The translations under genes were made by a program, and so were the position numbers. A stretch of 64,000 nucleotides of DNA from NCBI RefSeq assembly GCF_020012125.1, contig NZ_JAIFAG010000001.1, positions 372,001 through 436,000 of the forward strand, written 5' to 3'. This document shows positions 34,782 through 41,302 of the stretch, one piece after another. The notes beneath the pieces are model-generated. The model was not told where the DNA came from and did no database searches. It saw nothing but the letters and a program-made list of their open reading frames with translations. Source of the DNA: Hymenobacter psoromatis (GTDB taxonomy: Bacteria; Bacteroidota; Bacteroidia; Cytophagales; Hymenobacteraceae). Every line of letters starts with the position of its first letter. Position 1 is the first letter of the stretch.

Positions 34782-36594
34782 CCTGTCCGCTCACCTTCAC
34801 CACGCCCGAGGCGGTAATCTCGACGTTATCGACGGCCTTGGCAATTACCTTCTTGCCCGCCGCCTCCAGCGTCAGGTCGTCGCTGACGGCCGTGAGTAGC
34901 AGCTCTTTTTGCGCCCGCACGCTCACACTCTCCTCCCGAGCGGCCACCGACACGTTTTTCTGGGCCGCGATGCGGATGTCCTCGCCCGCGCGCAGCTCAA
35001 TATTTTTGACAGCTTCCAAGGTAATCGTATCGCCCGAAACCAGTTTAATCGGCCCGTTGCTCTTGATGGTGATGCTGCCATCGCCCTTGAAATCAACCAA
35101 GATGGCCGTATCCTTATTATTAGAGTTGGAGAGCAGAATAGTTTGCGCCCCGGCCACCTCACTCATCACGAACTTGTTGCCGCCCGCCGTTTGCAAGCCC
35201 TTGAGGTTGTTTTGGGGAAAGGAGTAGGAAGCCCCCTGCGGGTTCTGGGCGTGGAAGAGGTTGCCCAGGCCCACGGGCAGCTCGGCCAGGCCCTGCTCGT
35301 AGCCCACCAGCAGCTGAGAGCCCACTTCCGGGGTGAACAGGTGCCCCTTGCCGTCGCCCGCGTAGGGGGTGCTCACCCGCAGCCAGCCACTCTCCGCGTC
35401 CTGTGGCTGGGCTACGGCCCAGTGGTAGCGCACGCGCACCCGGCCCAGACGCTTGGGGTCCTGCAAATCGATGACCTCGGCCAGCTCGGGCTGGGGCAGC
35501 ACCGGGCGCAGGTGGGGGGTAGCCGGGGGGGTAGGCGTGGCCTCGGGCTGGGCCGCAAAGTGGTTGGCATAATTACCCTGCCCGTCAATCTGGTGCACGA
35601 CACTCAGCACCCGGAACTGCCCGTAGGCCGTGCCCAGCGCGTCACTTACCTCCAGCACCCGGCCGGGGGCGGTGTCGAACGCCTCCCCGCTGCCGTGCAG
35701 GCCCACCTGGCTGCCCGCCTGGCCCGCCGCCAGCCCGTCCAGGGCGCGTTGCAGCTGGGCCTGGTCCCGGCCCTGGGGACCCGGCCCCAGCCGCCGGGGC
35801 TGGGGAAAGAGGGCCGCCGACTGGGTCGTGGCAAACTGATTGAGCGCGTAGCCCCCCGCCGGGGCGGCGGCCGTGGCCTGGGCCGGGGCGTGGGTGCGGT
35901 AGTCGTAGCTGCCGCCCTCAGCGCGGGTGGGCTGCAGGCGCATGGACAGGCCAAAAACCTGGGCGCTGCTGCTGCGAAAAGCGATGACCTGCGCCGGCTC
36001 GCGGCCCAGACGCAAAGTCGTGCCGTCGTAGTAAAACCACTCCCCCTGCGCCGCCGCCAGCCGGCTTAGAAAGTGAAAGTTGGTTTCCTGGTACTGTACC
36101 GTATAGGGTAGCAGCTGCTGATTTTCTGCCTTTAGCTGCTGGCGCAGGGCGTTGCCGGCGTAGTCGCCCAGCACCTGCTGGAAGATGGCGGGCAACGACT
36201 TTTTGACAAACGTGCGGCTCTGCCAGCCATCTTCGAGCAAAAAAGTGGGGCTATAGCCGCTGATATGGTAGTAGTTGACCAGGTCGGCATCGGTCTGGAT
36301 GCTGATGTCGGTGATGATGCCCTTGAATTGAAACGAGTGGCCGGCCTCGCTGGCCAGGCGGCTGGTCCAGCCCAGGGTAATGTCCTTGCCGCTGAGGCGC
36401 TCGTGGGCCTGGGTCGGCACCAGCTCAGGCTTGATACCCAGTGCCTTGCCTAGGTTTTCGCACGAAAAATCCAGGGCGAAGGTGTGGTGCTGCACCAGGT
36501 GCTGCTCCAGCGAAAGCTGGTTGAAGTCGGCCAGGGCCAGCGAAGGGTCAGTCACGCCATCGACGTGCACGCTCACTTTAACAGGGTAGGGCAT
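34756..36594 (-). CDS. vgrG: VgrG/TssI spike protein
   Basis: 612 residues. The N-terminal gp27-like part runs to about residue 350, followed by the gp5 OB-fold (RVRVRYHWAVAQPQDAESGW, then STPYAGDGKGHLFTPEVGSQ), and a C-terminal triangular beta-helix of short repeats, with NKFVMSEVAGAQTILLSNS and many strands such as ITIKSNGPIKLVSG, IRIAAQKNVSVAAR and LLLTAVSDDLTLEA. No catalytic C-terminal extension is present; it ends right after the beta-helix with DVKLNNPG. It caps the Hcp tube and carries the PAAR-like tip encoded downstream. A long antisense frame in this gene is a shadow. Confidence 0.94.
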   Translation of the reverse strand: MPYPVKVSVHVDGVTDPSLALADFNQLSLEQHLVQHHTFALDFSCENLGKALGIKPELVPTQAHERLSGKDITLGWTSRLASEAGHSFQFKGIITDISIQTDADLVNYYHISGYSPTFLLEDGWQSRTFVKKSLPAIFQQVLGDYAGNALRQQLKAENQQLLPYTVQYQETNFHFLSRLAAAQGEWFYYDGTTLRLGREPAQVIAFRSSSAQVFGLSMRLQPTRAEGGSYDYRTHAPAQATAAAPAGGYALNQFATTQSAALFPQPRRLGPGPQGRDQAQLQRALDGLAAGQAGSQVGLHGSGEAFDTAPGRVLEVSDALGTAYGQFRVLSVVHQIDGQGNYANHFAAQPEATPTPPATPHLRPVLPQPELAEVIDLQDPKRLGRVRVRYHWAVAQPQDAESGWLRVSTPYAGDGKGHLFTPEVGSQLLVGYEQGLAELPVGLGNLFHAQNPQGASYSFPQNNLKGLQTAGGNKFVMSEVAGAQTILLSNSNNKDTAILVDFKGDGSITIKSNGPIKLVSGDTITLEAVKNIELRAGEDIRIAAQKNVSVAAREESVSVRAQKELLLTAVSDDLTLEAAGKKVIAKAVDNVEITASGVVKVSGQDVKLNNPG

Positions 36595-36650
36595 AGAGCG
36601 GAAAGATACTACTAACTATCTATTACGTAATCCGCCTAGCTTAGGCTGCG

Positions 36651-37157
36651 CTACCAAGCGGGGGGTAGGCGGGCCCAGCCGGCGGGGGGCACCTGGGTCA
36701 CGGAATCGGGCACGGGGCGGCCGGGGTGCTCGTGGATGTCGGGGTCGGGCACGGCAAAGCGCACGTACCAGCGCGAGCCCAGCGGCCGCCAGCCCCCGAG
36801 CCAGTCCACTTCCTGTTTATCCTCGTAGCGTTTGCCTTGCACCTGGTAGGTGTAGCGCGAGACCTTGGCCCCCTTGATGCGCCGGTTCTCGTAAACGCGG
36901 GCCACGGTGTAGCGACACTCCCCCCGCAGCAGGCGGTTCTTATTGGCCGATGCGTAGGCTGTCCATCCCGCCCCGAACGTTACCGGCAAGGCAATCAATG
37001 TTATAAATATCTTATATGGATTTACCGGAACCTGCCCTCTTGCCATTTGCAGGGCTTCGGAGAATGAATGCCAAGTCCCGTAAATTAATAATGGAGTTAT
37101 TAGTCCAGCTAGAACAGTAACAGCTTCAATGTCAGACCACTGCCAAGAAGGGGTCAT
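36651..37157 (-). CDS. Small membrane protein, putative immunity protein (copy 3)
   Basis: 168 residues with two hydrophobic segments (AVTVLAGLITPLLIYGT, about 11-28, and IFITLIALPVTFGAGW, about 49-64), followed by a soluble domain with LLRGECRYTVARVYENRRIK, YTYQVQGKRYEDKQ and a Pro-rich end WARLPPAW. The soluble part resembles DUF3592-like domains. It starts 6 bp after the stop of the orphan toxin fragment, the same arrangement as intact toxin and copy 1. About 90 residues (from RLLRGEC to ARLPP) are identical to copy 1, while the N-terminal halves differ. An immunity role is inferred from gene order and membrane location. Confidence 0.72.
   Translation of the reverse strand: MTPSWQWSDIEAVTVLAGLITPLLIYGTWHSFSEALQMARGQVPVNPYKIFITLIALPVTFGAGWTAYASANKNRLLRGECRYTVARVYENRRIKGAKVSRYTYQVQGKRYEDKQEVDWLGGWRPLGSRWYVRFAVPDPDIHEHPGRPVPDSVTQVPPAGWARLPPAW
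36661..36941. repeat. 280-bp near-identical duplicate (partner at 37805-38085)
   Basis: This stretch of immunity copy 3 matches 37805-38085 of copy 1 with only a few differences, all silent at the protein level (for example TGTTTA/TGCTTA and GTAAAC/GTAGAC). Identity falls abruptly outside, on the side coding for the membrane helices. The pattern points to recent duplication or gene conversion. Confidence 0.85.
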
Positions 37158-37163
37158 AATATA

Positions 37164-37526
37164 TTACTTGATAAAAACGGGGGAGGCAGGGTGCACGGGT
37201 ACAGGCACCGCTTGATTAGGGGCCAGCGAATCGGCGGCCATGCCGGCTGCCGAAAAGCCAAGCGCGCCGACTAGGCTGTTGGTCAGGGGCACGCCGTAGC
37301 TCTGCCCGAAGCGAATACCAGCGTTCAGCAAGGGGAAAGCTACCCGTGGGGTGCCCACGTGCATGGCCCCCTGGTAAAGCTTCCAAGACAAGTAGCTGTT
37401 CTCAGTCATCTTCTCCAGGTACTTCCCGCCCCTAGTCAGCAGCAGCCCCGTGCCGGCCTGCGCTAAAAACTTGGCGGTGGTGATGGTGCGCGGGTTGTTA
37501 TCAGCCTATACAATGCTTTGGTAGTG
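37164..37526 (-). pseudogene. Orphan C-terminal fragment of the candidate toxin
   Basis: In frame with the stop at 37164 the sequence reads as the last 120 residues of the protein encoded at 38307-39455: QSI, one in-frame TAG at about 37510, then ADNNPRTITTAKFLAQAG, a TRGGKYLEKM block and ADSLAPNQAVPVPVHPASPV to the end. The last 81 codons (from ATG 37409) are intact and differ from the full copy at about a dozen positions. Upstream the homology stops near 37526, where the truncated immunity copy 2 begins. It has no start of its own for the N-terminal part. It is an orphan toxin tip, always followed by an immunity-like gene (copy 3). Confidence 0.85.
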
Positions 37527-37660
37527 AGGCGTAACTTTCCCTTTGCCATTTGTAGGGTTTTGGAGAATACATCCCGCGTACCATACCTGACCAAAGGTGT
37601 TAGTATGCCTGCTAGGATAGTAACAGCTTCCCTATCGGACCACTGCCAGCAAGGAGCCAT
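37527..37660 (-). pseudogene. Truncated immunity-like gene (copy 2)
   Basis: The first 44 codons match copies 1 and 3 (CWQWSD, VTILAGILTPLVRYGT, FSKTLQMAKGKLR) and begin with ATG at 37660, 5 bp after the stop of copy 1. At about 37527 the frame runs into toxin sequence in a different frame and ends at 37463. The rest of the gene, including the second membrane helix and the soluble domain, is missing. A deletion that joined this gene to the middle of a second toxin gene explains the structure. Confidence 0.83.
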
Positions 37661-37665
37661 AGCGC

Positions 37666-38307
37666 TTACTTAAGAAAGACGGGGGAGTCCGGGTGCGCGG
37701 GGGCGGGGGTAGGCGCGGGGGCGGGGGTAGGCGGCGTTGGGGCCACCGCAGCCAGCGAGTCGGCCCTCACTTTTGCCGCTGCCTCAGCCACTTGTTCGCT
37801 GGTGGGGGGTAGGCGGGCCCAGCCGGCGGGGGGCACCTGGGTCACGGAATCGGGCACGGGGCGGCCGGGGTGCTCGTGGATGTCGGGGTCGGGCACGGCA
37901 AAGCGCACGTACCAGCGCGAGCCCAGCGGCCGCCAGCCCCCGAGCCAGTCCACTTCCTGCTTATCCTCGTAGCGCTTACCCTGCACCTGGTAGGTGTAGC
38001 GCGAGACCTTGGCCCCCTTGATGCGCCGGTTCTCGTAGACGCGGGCCACGGTGTAGCGGCACTCCCCCCGCAGCAGGCGCGTTCTGTAAGCTGACATATA
38101 TGTTAGCCACCCCGCGCCAAACGTTACTGGTAGAGCAATCAGCGTCACAAATAACTTGTAAGGATTTACAGGTAGCTTTCCCCTTGCCACTTGCAAAGCT
38201 TCGGAAAATAAGTGAATTGTGGTGTAAATTAATAATAAAGTTATTAAGCCGACTAAAATGGTAAATACGCCAATGTCGGACCACTGCCAGGAAGAAGCCA
38301 TAGGCAT
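37666..38307 (-). CDS. Small membrane protein with toxin-like tail, putative immunity protein (copy 1)
   Basis: 213 residues. The ATG overlaps the toxin stop (TAATG at 38309-38305), so translation is coupled to the toxin. Two hydrophobic segments (VFTILVGLITLLLIYTT and LFVTLIALPVTFGAGW) precede the soluble domain shared with copy 3. Unlike copy 3, it continues for about 45 residues after ARLPP with a helical stretch and a Pro/Ala/Thr linker that ends ADSLAAVAPTPP...HPDSPVFLK, strongly resembling the toxin's own C-terminus ADSLAPNQAVPMPM...HPDSPVFIK. Membrane location and coupling suit an immunity protein to a membrane-active toxin, but this is not proven. Confidence 0.75.
   Translation of the reverse strand: MPMASSWQWSDIGVFTILVGLITLLLIYTTIHLFSEALQVARGKLPVNPYKLFVTLIALPVTFGAGWLTYMSAYRTRLLRGECRYTVARVYENRRIKGAKVSRYTYQVQGKRYEDKQEVDWLGGWRPLGSRWYVRFAVPDPDIHEHPGRPVPDSVTQVPPAGWARLPPTSEQVAEAAAKVRADSLAAVAPTPPTPAPAPTPAPAHPDSPVFLK
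37805..38085. repeat. 280-bp near-identical duplicate (partner at 36661-36941)
   Basis: Partner of the repeat described at 36661-36941; it encodes the soluble domain of immunity copy 1. Confidence 0.85.
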
Positions 38308-39455
38308 TACTTGATAAAAACGGGGGAATCAGGGTGCATAGGCATGGGTACCGCTTGGTTAGGAGCCAGCGAATCGGCGGCCATCCCAGTTGCCGAGAAG
38401 CCAAACGCGCCGATTATACTGTTGGTCAGAGGTATGCCGTAGGTCTGCCCGAAGCGAACGCCCGTGTCGAGCAGGGGCAGAGCTACCCGTGGAGTGCCCA
38501 CGTGCATGGCTCCCTGGTAGAGCTTCCAGGACAAGTAGCTGTTCTCAGTCATCTTCTCCAAGTACTTCCCCCCCCTGGTCAGCAGCAGCCCCGTGCCCGC
38601 CTGCGCTAAGAACTTGGCGGTGGTGATGGTGCGCGGGTTATTATCGGCATACAAAACGCTTTGGTACCCGTGATTATAAGAAAAAGAAAAGGCCGATAAT
38701 CCAATAGTCGTTGTGTAAGGATTGATGTTAGCGCCAACCATGATAGATTCTATGGCGTTTATCTCGCCCAAGGAGCCACCCCATCCGTTGCCAAACGCTA
38801 CGTTAGCCCCGTATTGGCCAACACCATCAACAAATATTCGCGTACCTGCTTGCCACGCAAATGCCTTAGGAGCTGTGCGCAACGCCGCGTAGCTGGCCCG
38901 CATCCCGGTGCCCGCTTCCAGGCCCGCCCCCGCCCAGCGCAGCCCGCTGGGCAAGCCGGCCACTACACCGCCCACGGCCACGCCGCTCATCGTCAGCAGC
39001 CCGGCCTCGGCCGTGCTGCGGATAACGGGGTCGTAGAGGGTCAGCGGAGTAAACTCGCCGCTGATAAGCTCCACGTTTTCCACGTATTTATCGTGGGCTT
39101 TGGCCAGGGCGATTTGCCGCTGGCGGGCCTGTATCTCCCCCGGCGAGCGGTGTTCTCCCTGCCGGATAACGGCGGTGGGCTGAGCCGGCTGCCGCAGCTG
39201 CCGGGCCCACTGCGCCTGCCGGGTGCGCGCATTGGTCAGGCACAGCTCGTAGTGGCGCATGGTGCGCGCGCCGAGGTGCGCCTGCTCGGCCAAGTGTCCA
39301 TCCTGCCGGGCCACGTACCCCCTGATGCCGGGGCCGAGGCCGCTAAAGCGGAGCTGGGCGTGGTAGCGGTCGGCAGCGCGGGCCTGCTGCTGGGCCAGGG
39401 GGGTAGGGCCAGCCTTTGCCGAACGCGAACCAGGGCGGGGGGTAGGGGGAACCAT
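38307..39455 (-). CDS. Candidate T6SS toxin, glycine-rich C-terminal domain
   Basis: 382 residues, no signal peptide. Residues 1-140 are basic, Gln/Ala/Arg-rich and helical and look like a loading domain. From about 155 on, the protein is rich in Gly/Ala and mildly hydrophobic (TMSGVAVGGVVAGLPSGLRW; later FVDGVGQYGANVAFGNGWGG, EINAIESIMVGANINPYTTT, IPLTNSIIGAFGFSATGMAA), which recalls C-terminal toxin domains of Bacteroidota Rhs-like proteins and would suit insertion into membranes. No enzyme motif is visible. It follows two Hcp paralogues, precedes vgrG, and is followed by an immunity-like membrane protein; its C-terminus exists a second time as an orphan module. Function is inferred from these facts. 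Confidence 0.72.
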   Translation of the reverse strand: MVPPTPRPGSRSAKAGPTPLAQQQARAADRYHAQLRFSGLGPGIRGYVARQDGHLAEQAHLGARTMRHYELCLTNARTRQAQWARQLRQPAQPTAVIRQGEHRSPGEIQARQRQIALAKAHDKYVENVELISGEFTPLTLYDPVIRSTAEAGLLTMSGVAVGGVVAGLPSGLRWAGAGLEAGTGMRASYAALRTAPKAFAWQAGTRIFVDGVGQYGANVAFGNGWGGSLGEINAIESIMVGANINPYTTTIGLSAFSFSYNHGYQSVLYADNNPRTITTAKFLAQAGTGLLLTRGGKYLEKMTENSYLSWKLYQGAMHVGTPRVALPLLDTGVRFGQTYGIPLTNSIIGAFGFSATGMAADSLAPNQAVPMPMHPDSPVFIK

Positions 39456-39502
39456 TTTAACAAAGCTGAAAATGAAAGAAGGGGCGCGCTAGCCGCCCAC
39501 TA

Positions 39503-39907
39503 CTAATTCGGGGCCGGCCAGGCACTTTCGTAGGCCACGCCTTGCTTGGTAATGCGGCGGGCCACGATGCTGAGGCGGCAGTGCAGCGCGGGGTGCCCCG
39601 CCAGGCCGGGCTCAAAATGCTCTTCGTAGCTCACGCAGTAGCCCTCCTCAAACACCAGCATCAGGCTCGGCGACGCCCCATCGGTGGCGGCAAACCTGAC
39701 GTAGCCATCCAGCGCCAAATCCGGCTGGTAGGCCCAGTGCGGCAGCAGAATGCCGGGGCTCAGGCCCAGCTGTAGCTGCAGTTCCCCGCTGTACACCTTG
39801 CTGCTGGGCAAGCCCCGGATGCTGGTGCTCTGGTGCACGTGCTGCGAGCAGGTAAGCACGGGTATCGCTAACGCTTCGACGTGCAGGGTAGCAAAGAAAG
39901 AACTCAT
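39503..39907 (-). CDS. Hcp/TssD paralogue
   Basis: 134 residues with the Bacteroidota TssD layout: N-terminal strands, the middle YVRFAATDGASPSLMLVFEE block, the signature EEGYCVSYEEHF (compare KEAYCVSYAESF in the main TssD at 48117) and a C-terminal strand pair ending with a Trp near the end (ESAWPAPN; NKWV in the main TssD). It is very divergent from the main TssD. It is placed between another Hcp paralogue and the candidate toxin, so it may be a dedicated carrier of that toxin in the tube lumen. Confidence 0.8.
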   Translation of the reverse strand: MSSFFATLHVEALAIPVLTCSQHVHQSTSIRGLPSSKVYSGELQLQLGLSPGILLPHWAYQPDLALDGYVRFAATDGASPSLMLVFEEGYCVSYEEHFEPGLAGHPALHCRLSIVARRITKQGVAYESAWPAPN

Positions 39908-39951
39908 AAATAAGACGTTACTTAAAAGTCAGGAAGAAGAAAAGACGCGTT

Positions 39952-40362
39952 TCAGGAAACCCCGTGGTCGAGGGGCCACACGTTGCGAATTTCCAGCTCC
40001 TGGTCCACGAGCAGCGTGTGGGCTGATAGCAGCACCGACAAAGCGCCGGCCTGCTGATTACTCATGCCATCAAAAAACAGCCCCTGGTTCACGCAATAAG
40101 CATCGGTGAAGCGGATAGTGCGCGCCCGCTGGCCGTCAGGACCCAGCACCAGCAGCTCGCCGCTCATAGTTTTGCGGCTGTCGGCCATCCACGCATCCAC
40201 AACGGGGTGGGCCAGGCAATCAAGCACCACGTGCAGCTTGCCGGCCAGCACGCCGCCCTGCGGCCGGTTCATCTCGTCGGTGGTTTGCACGATGGCCCAG
40301 TGGTACTCGCGCACCCGGATGGCGTTGCCGTCCAAAAGCAGTGTAACTTGAAAATCAGACAT
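39952..40362 (-). CDS. Hcp/TssD paralogue, first gene of the effector operon
   Basis: 136 residues. TssD features: VREYHWAIVQTTDEMNRPQG (compare SYSFNQTTDDKGRPSS in the main TssD), the loop IRFTDAYCVNQGLFFDGMS in the position of EAYCVSY, and a final IRNVWPLDHG. It leads the minus-strand effector operon, 66 bp from its probable -7 element, and is followed by a second paralogue after 44 bp. Two Hcp variants at the head of an effector operon suggest cargo-specific tube subunits, although structural function cannot be excluded. Confidence 0.82.
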   Translation of the reverse strand: MSDFQVTLLLDGNAIRVREYHWAIVQTTDEMNRPQGGVLAGKLHVVLDCLAHPVVDAWMADSRKTMSGELLVLGPDGQRARTIRFTDAYCVNQGLFFDGMSNQQAGALSVLLSAHTLLVDQELEIRNVWPLDHGVS

Positions 40363-40749
40363 AAGCAGCCCAGCCGAATGAAATGAAAAGTAAGAGAAAA
40401 ACCAAAGGGGGAGTTATTTGCCCCTAACAAAGGTATAGGAATACGACTAGTGGCTCAGAAGGTAATAAGTTTTTCACATCTGCACTGCTGATAAAATTTA
40501 GTATCCGTTCCTCGATGCTTGAACGGCTGATGCCCACAAGCAGTTAGACGGACCACCGCCCGCGCCGACGACCTGCCCCGGCAGGATACCCGCCCCTACT
40601 GCAAGCAAACTGCCCGTGCCTGACTCGGTGCTTCCTGTTTCACCACCAGGGTAGGGCCGTATTCCGTAGCCGGGCAACACATGGCTACTGTAAGTCCGGC
40701 GGAGCCGGTTGGCCGCCGTAGCTTGCCGCTTTCTTGCCGTTCCCGCGTT
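40363..40749. promoter_or_regulatory. Divergent control region between effector operon and tssE
   Basis: 387 bp without a supported gene. It contains the minus-strand -7 candidate at 40428-40435 and must contain a plus-strand promoter for tssE-tssF. A 60-codon minus frame (40498-40680) is glycine-rich and overlaps the tssE upstream region; I do not consider it a gene. The part 40363-40500 is AT-rich, the rest GC-rich. Confidence 0.5.
40428..40435 (-). promoter_or_regulatory. Candidate -7 element of the effector operon
   Basis: Read on the minus strand it is TACCTTTG (preceded by TA), a full match to TAnnTTTG, 66 bp upstream of the first Hcp paralogue. About 19-20 bp further upstream is TTCTG, a partial -33 match. 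Confidence 0.5.
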
Positions 40750-41175
40750 ATGGCCGATACGTACTACCGCCTACCCCTCGACCTCGAAGGCATCGTGAGC
40801 CGCCAGCAGCTGCCGCGCTGCTCGGCCCAGGAGTCCATTGCCCAGCACCTGTACTTGCTACTGACTACGCACTTCGGCGAGTCGCGCTACGACCCCGGCT
40901 TCGGCTGCCAGGTGTGGGAGCAGGACTTTGAGGCCATGACCAACATGAGTTGGAAAGACACCGTGCAGTACTCTATTGAGGCCGCCGTGCGCGAATATGA
41001 GCCGCGCCTGGTGCGGGTGCGGGCGCAGGTCACCATCCTGGATTTTGAGTTGAGAAACGTGAGCCAACGCATCCGCAAGCGGCTGGAAGTCACCATCAAC
41101 GCCGCGCTGCACCGCACCAACGAGCCGTTTGCATTCCAGGCTAGTTTATTTGTGGCCCCGCTGTCGGTGGATTAA
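40750..41175 (+). CDS. tssE: T6SS baseplate protein TssE (gp25-like)
   Basis: 141 residues. GPW/gp25 features are clear: PLDLEGIVSRQQLPRCSAQESIAQ, then the conserved LLTTHFGESRYDPGFGC and the hydrophobic core IEAAVREYEPRLVRV. gp25 joins sheath and baseplate. ATG at 40750 (MADTYYRLPLDLEG) is chosen over the open upstream frame from 40681, whose Ser/Arg-rich sequence is unlike the family. A 127-bp gap with a strong hairpin separates it from tssF. Confidence 0.88.
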   Translation: MADTYYRLPLDLEGIVSRQQLPRCSAQESIAQHLYLLLTTHFGESRYDPGFGCQVWEQDFEAMTNMSWKDTVQYSIEAAVREYEPRLVRVRAQVTILDFELRNVSQRIRKRLEVTINAALHRTNEPFAFQASLFVAPLSVD

Positions 41176-41181
41176 AGGTTT

Positions 41182-41255
41182 GGGGGTAGGAGGGTGAGAG
41201 AGTAAGGGGGACTAGTTTGCCCATCTGAACGTCCGCTTTTTACCCTCCTACCCCC
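41182..41255. repeat. 14-bp inverted repeat of GGGGGTAGG type between tssE and tssF
   Basis: GGGGGTAGGAGGGT (41182-41195) and its exact reverse complement at 41242-41255; outside it a weaker match (TTTGGG/CCCAAA) continues. The gap also has further CCTACCCC copies just before the tssF start. It could fold in the tssE-tssF transcript and set their relative expression. Confidence 0.65.
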
Positions 41256-41302
41256 ACCTTCTGCCCTCCCACTCCCAAACCCTCCTACCCCTTTCTCGCC
41301 CC

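Noticed and set aside
34909-36069. 386-codon plus-strand frame within vgrG
   Set aside because: Antisense shadow; VgrG features are on the minus strand.
40498-40680. 60-codon minus-strand frame in the effector-operon/tssE control region
   Set aside because: Glycine-rich, no known family, lies in front of tssE where promoters are expected.
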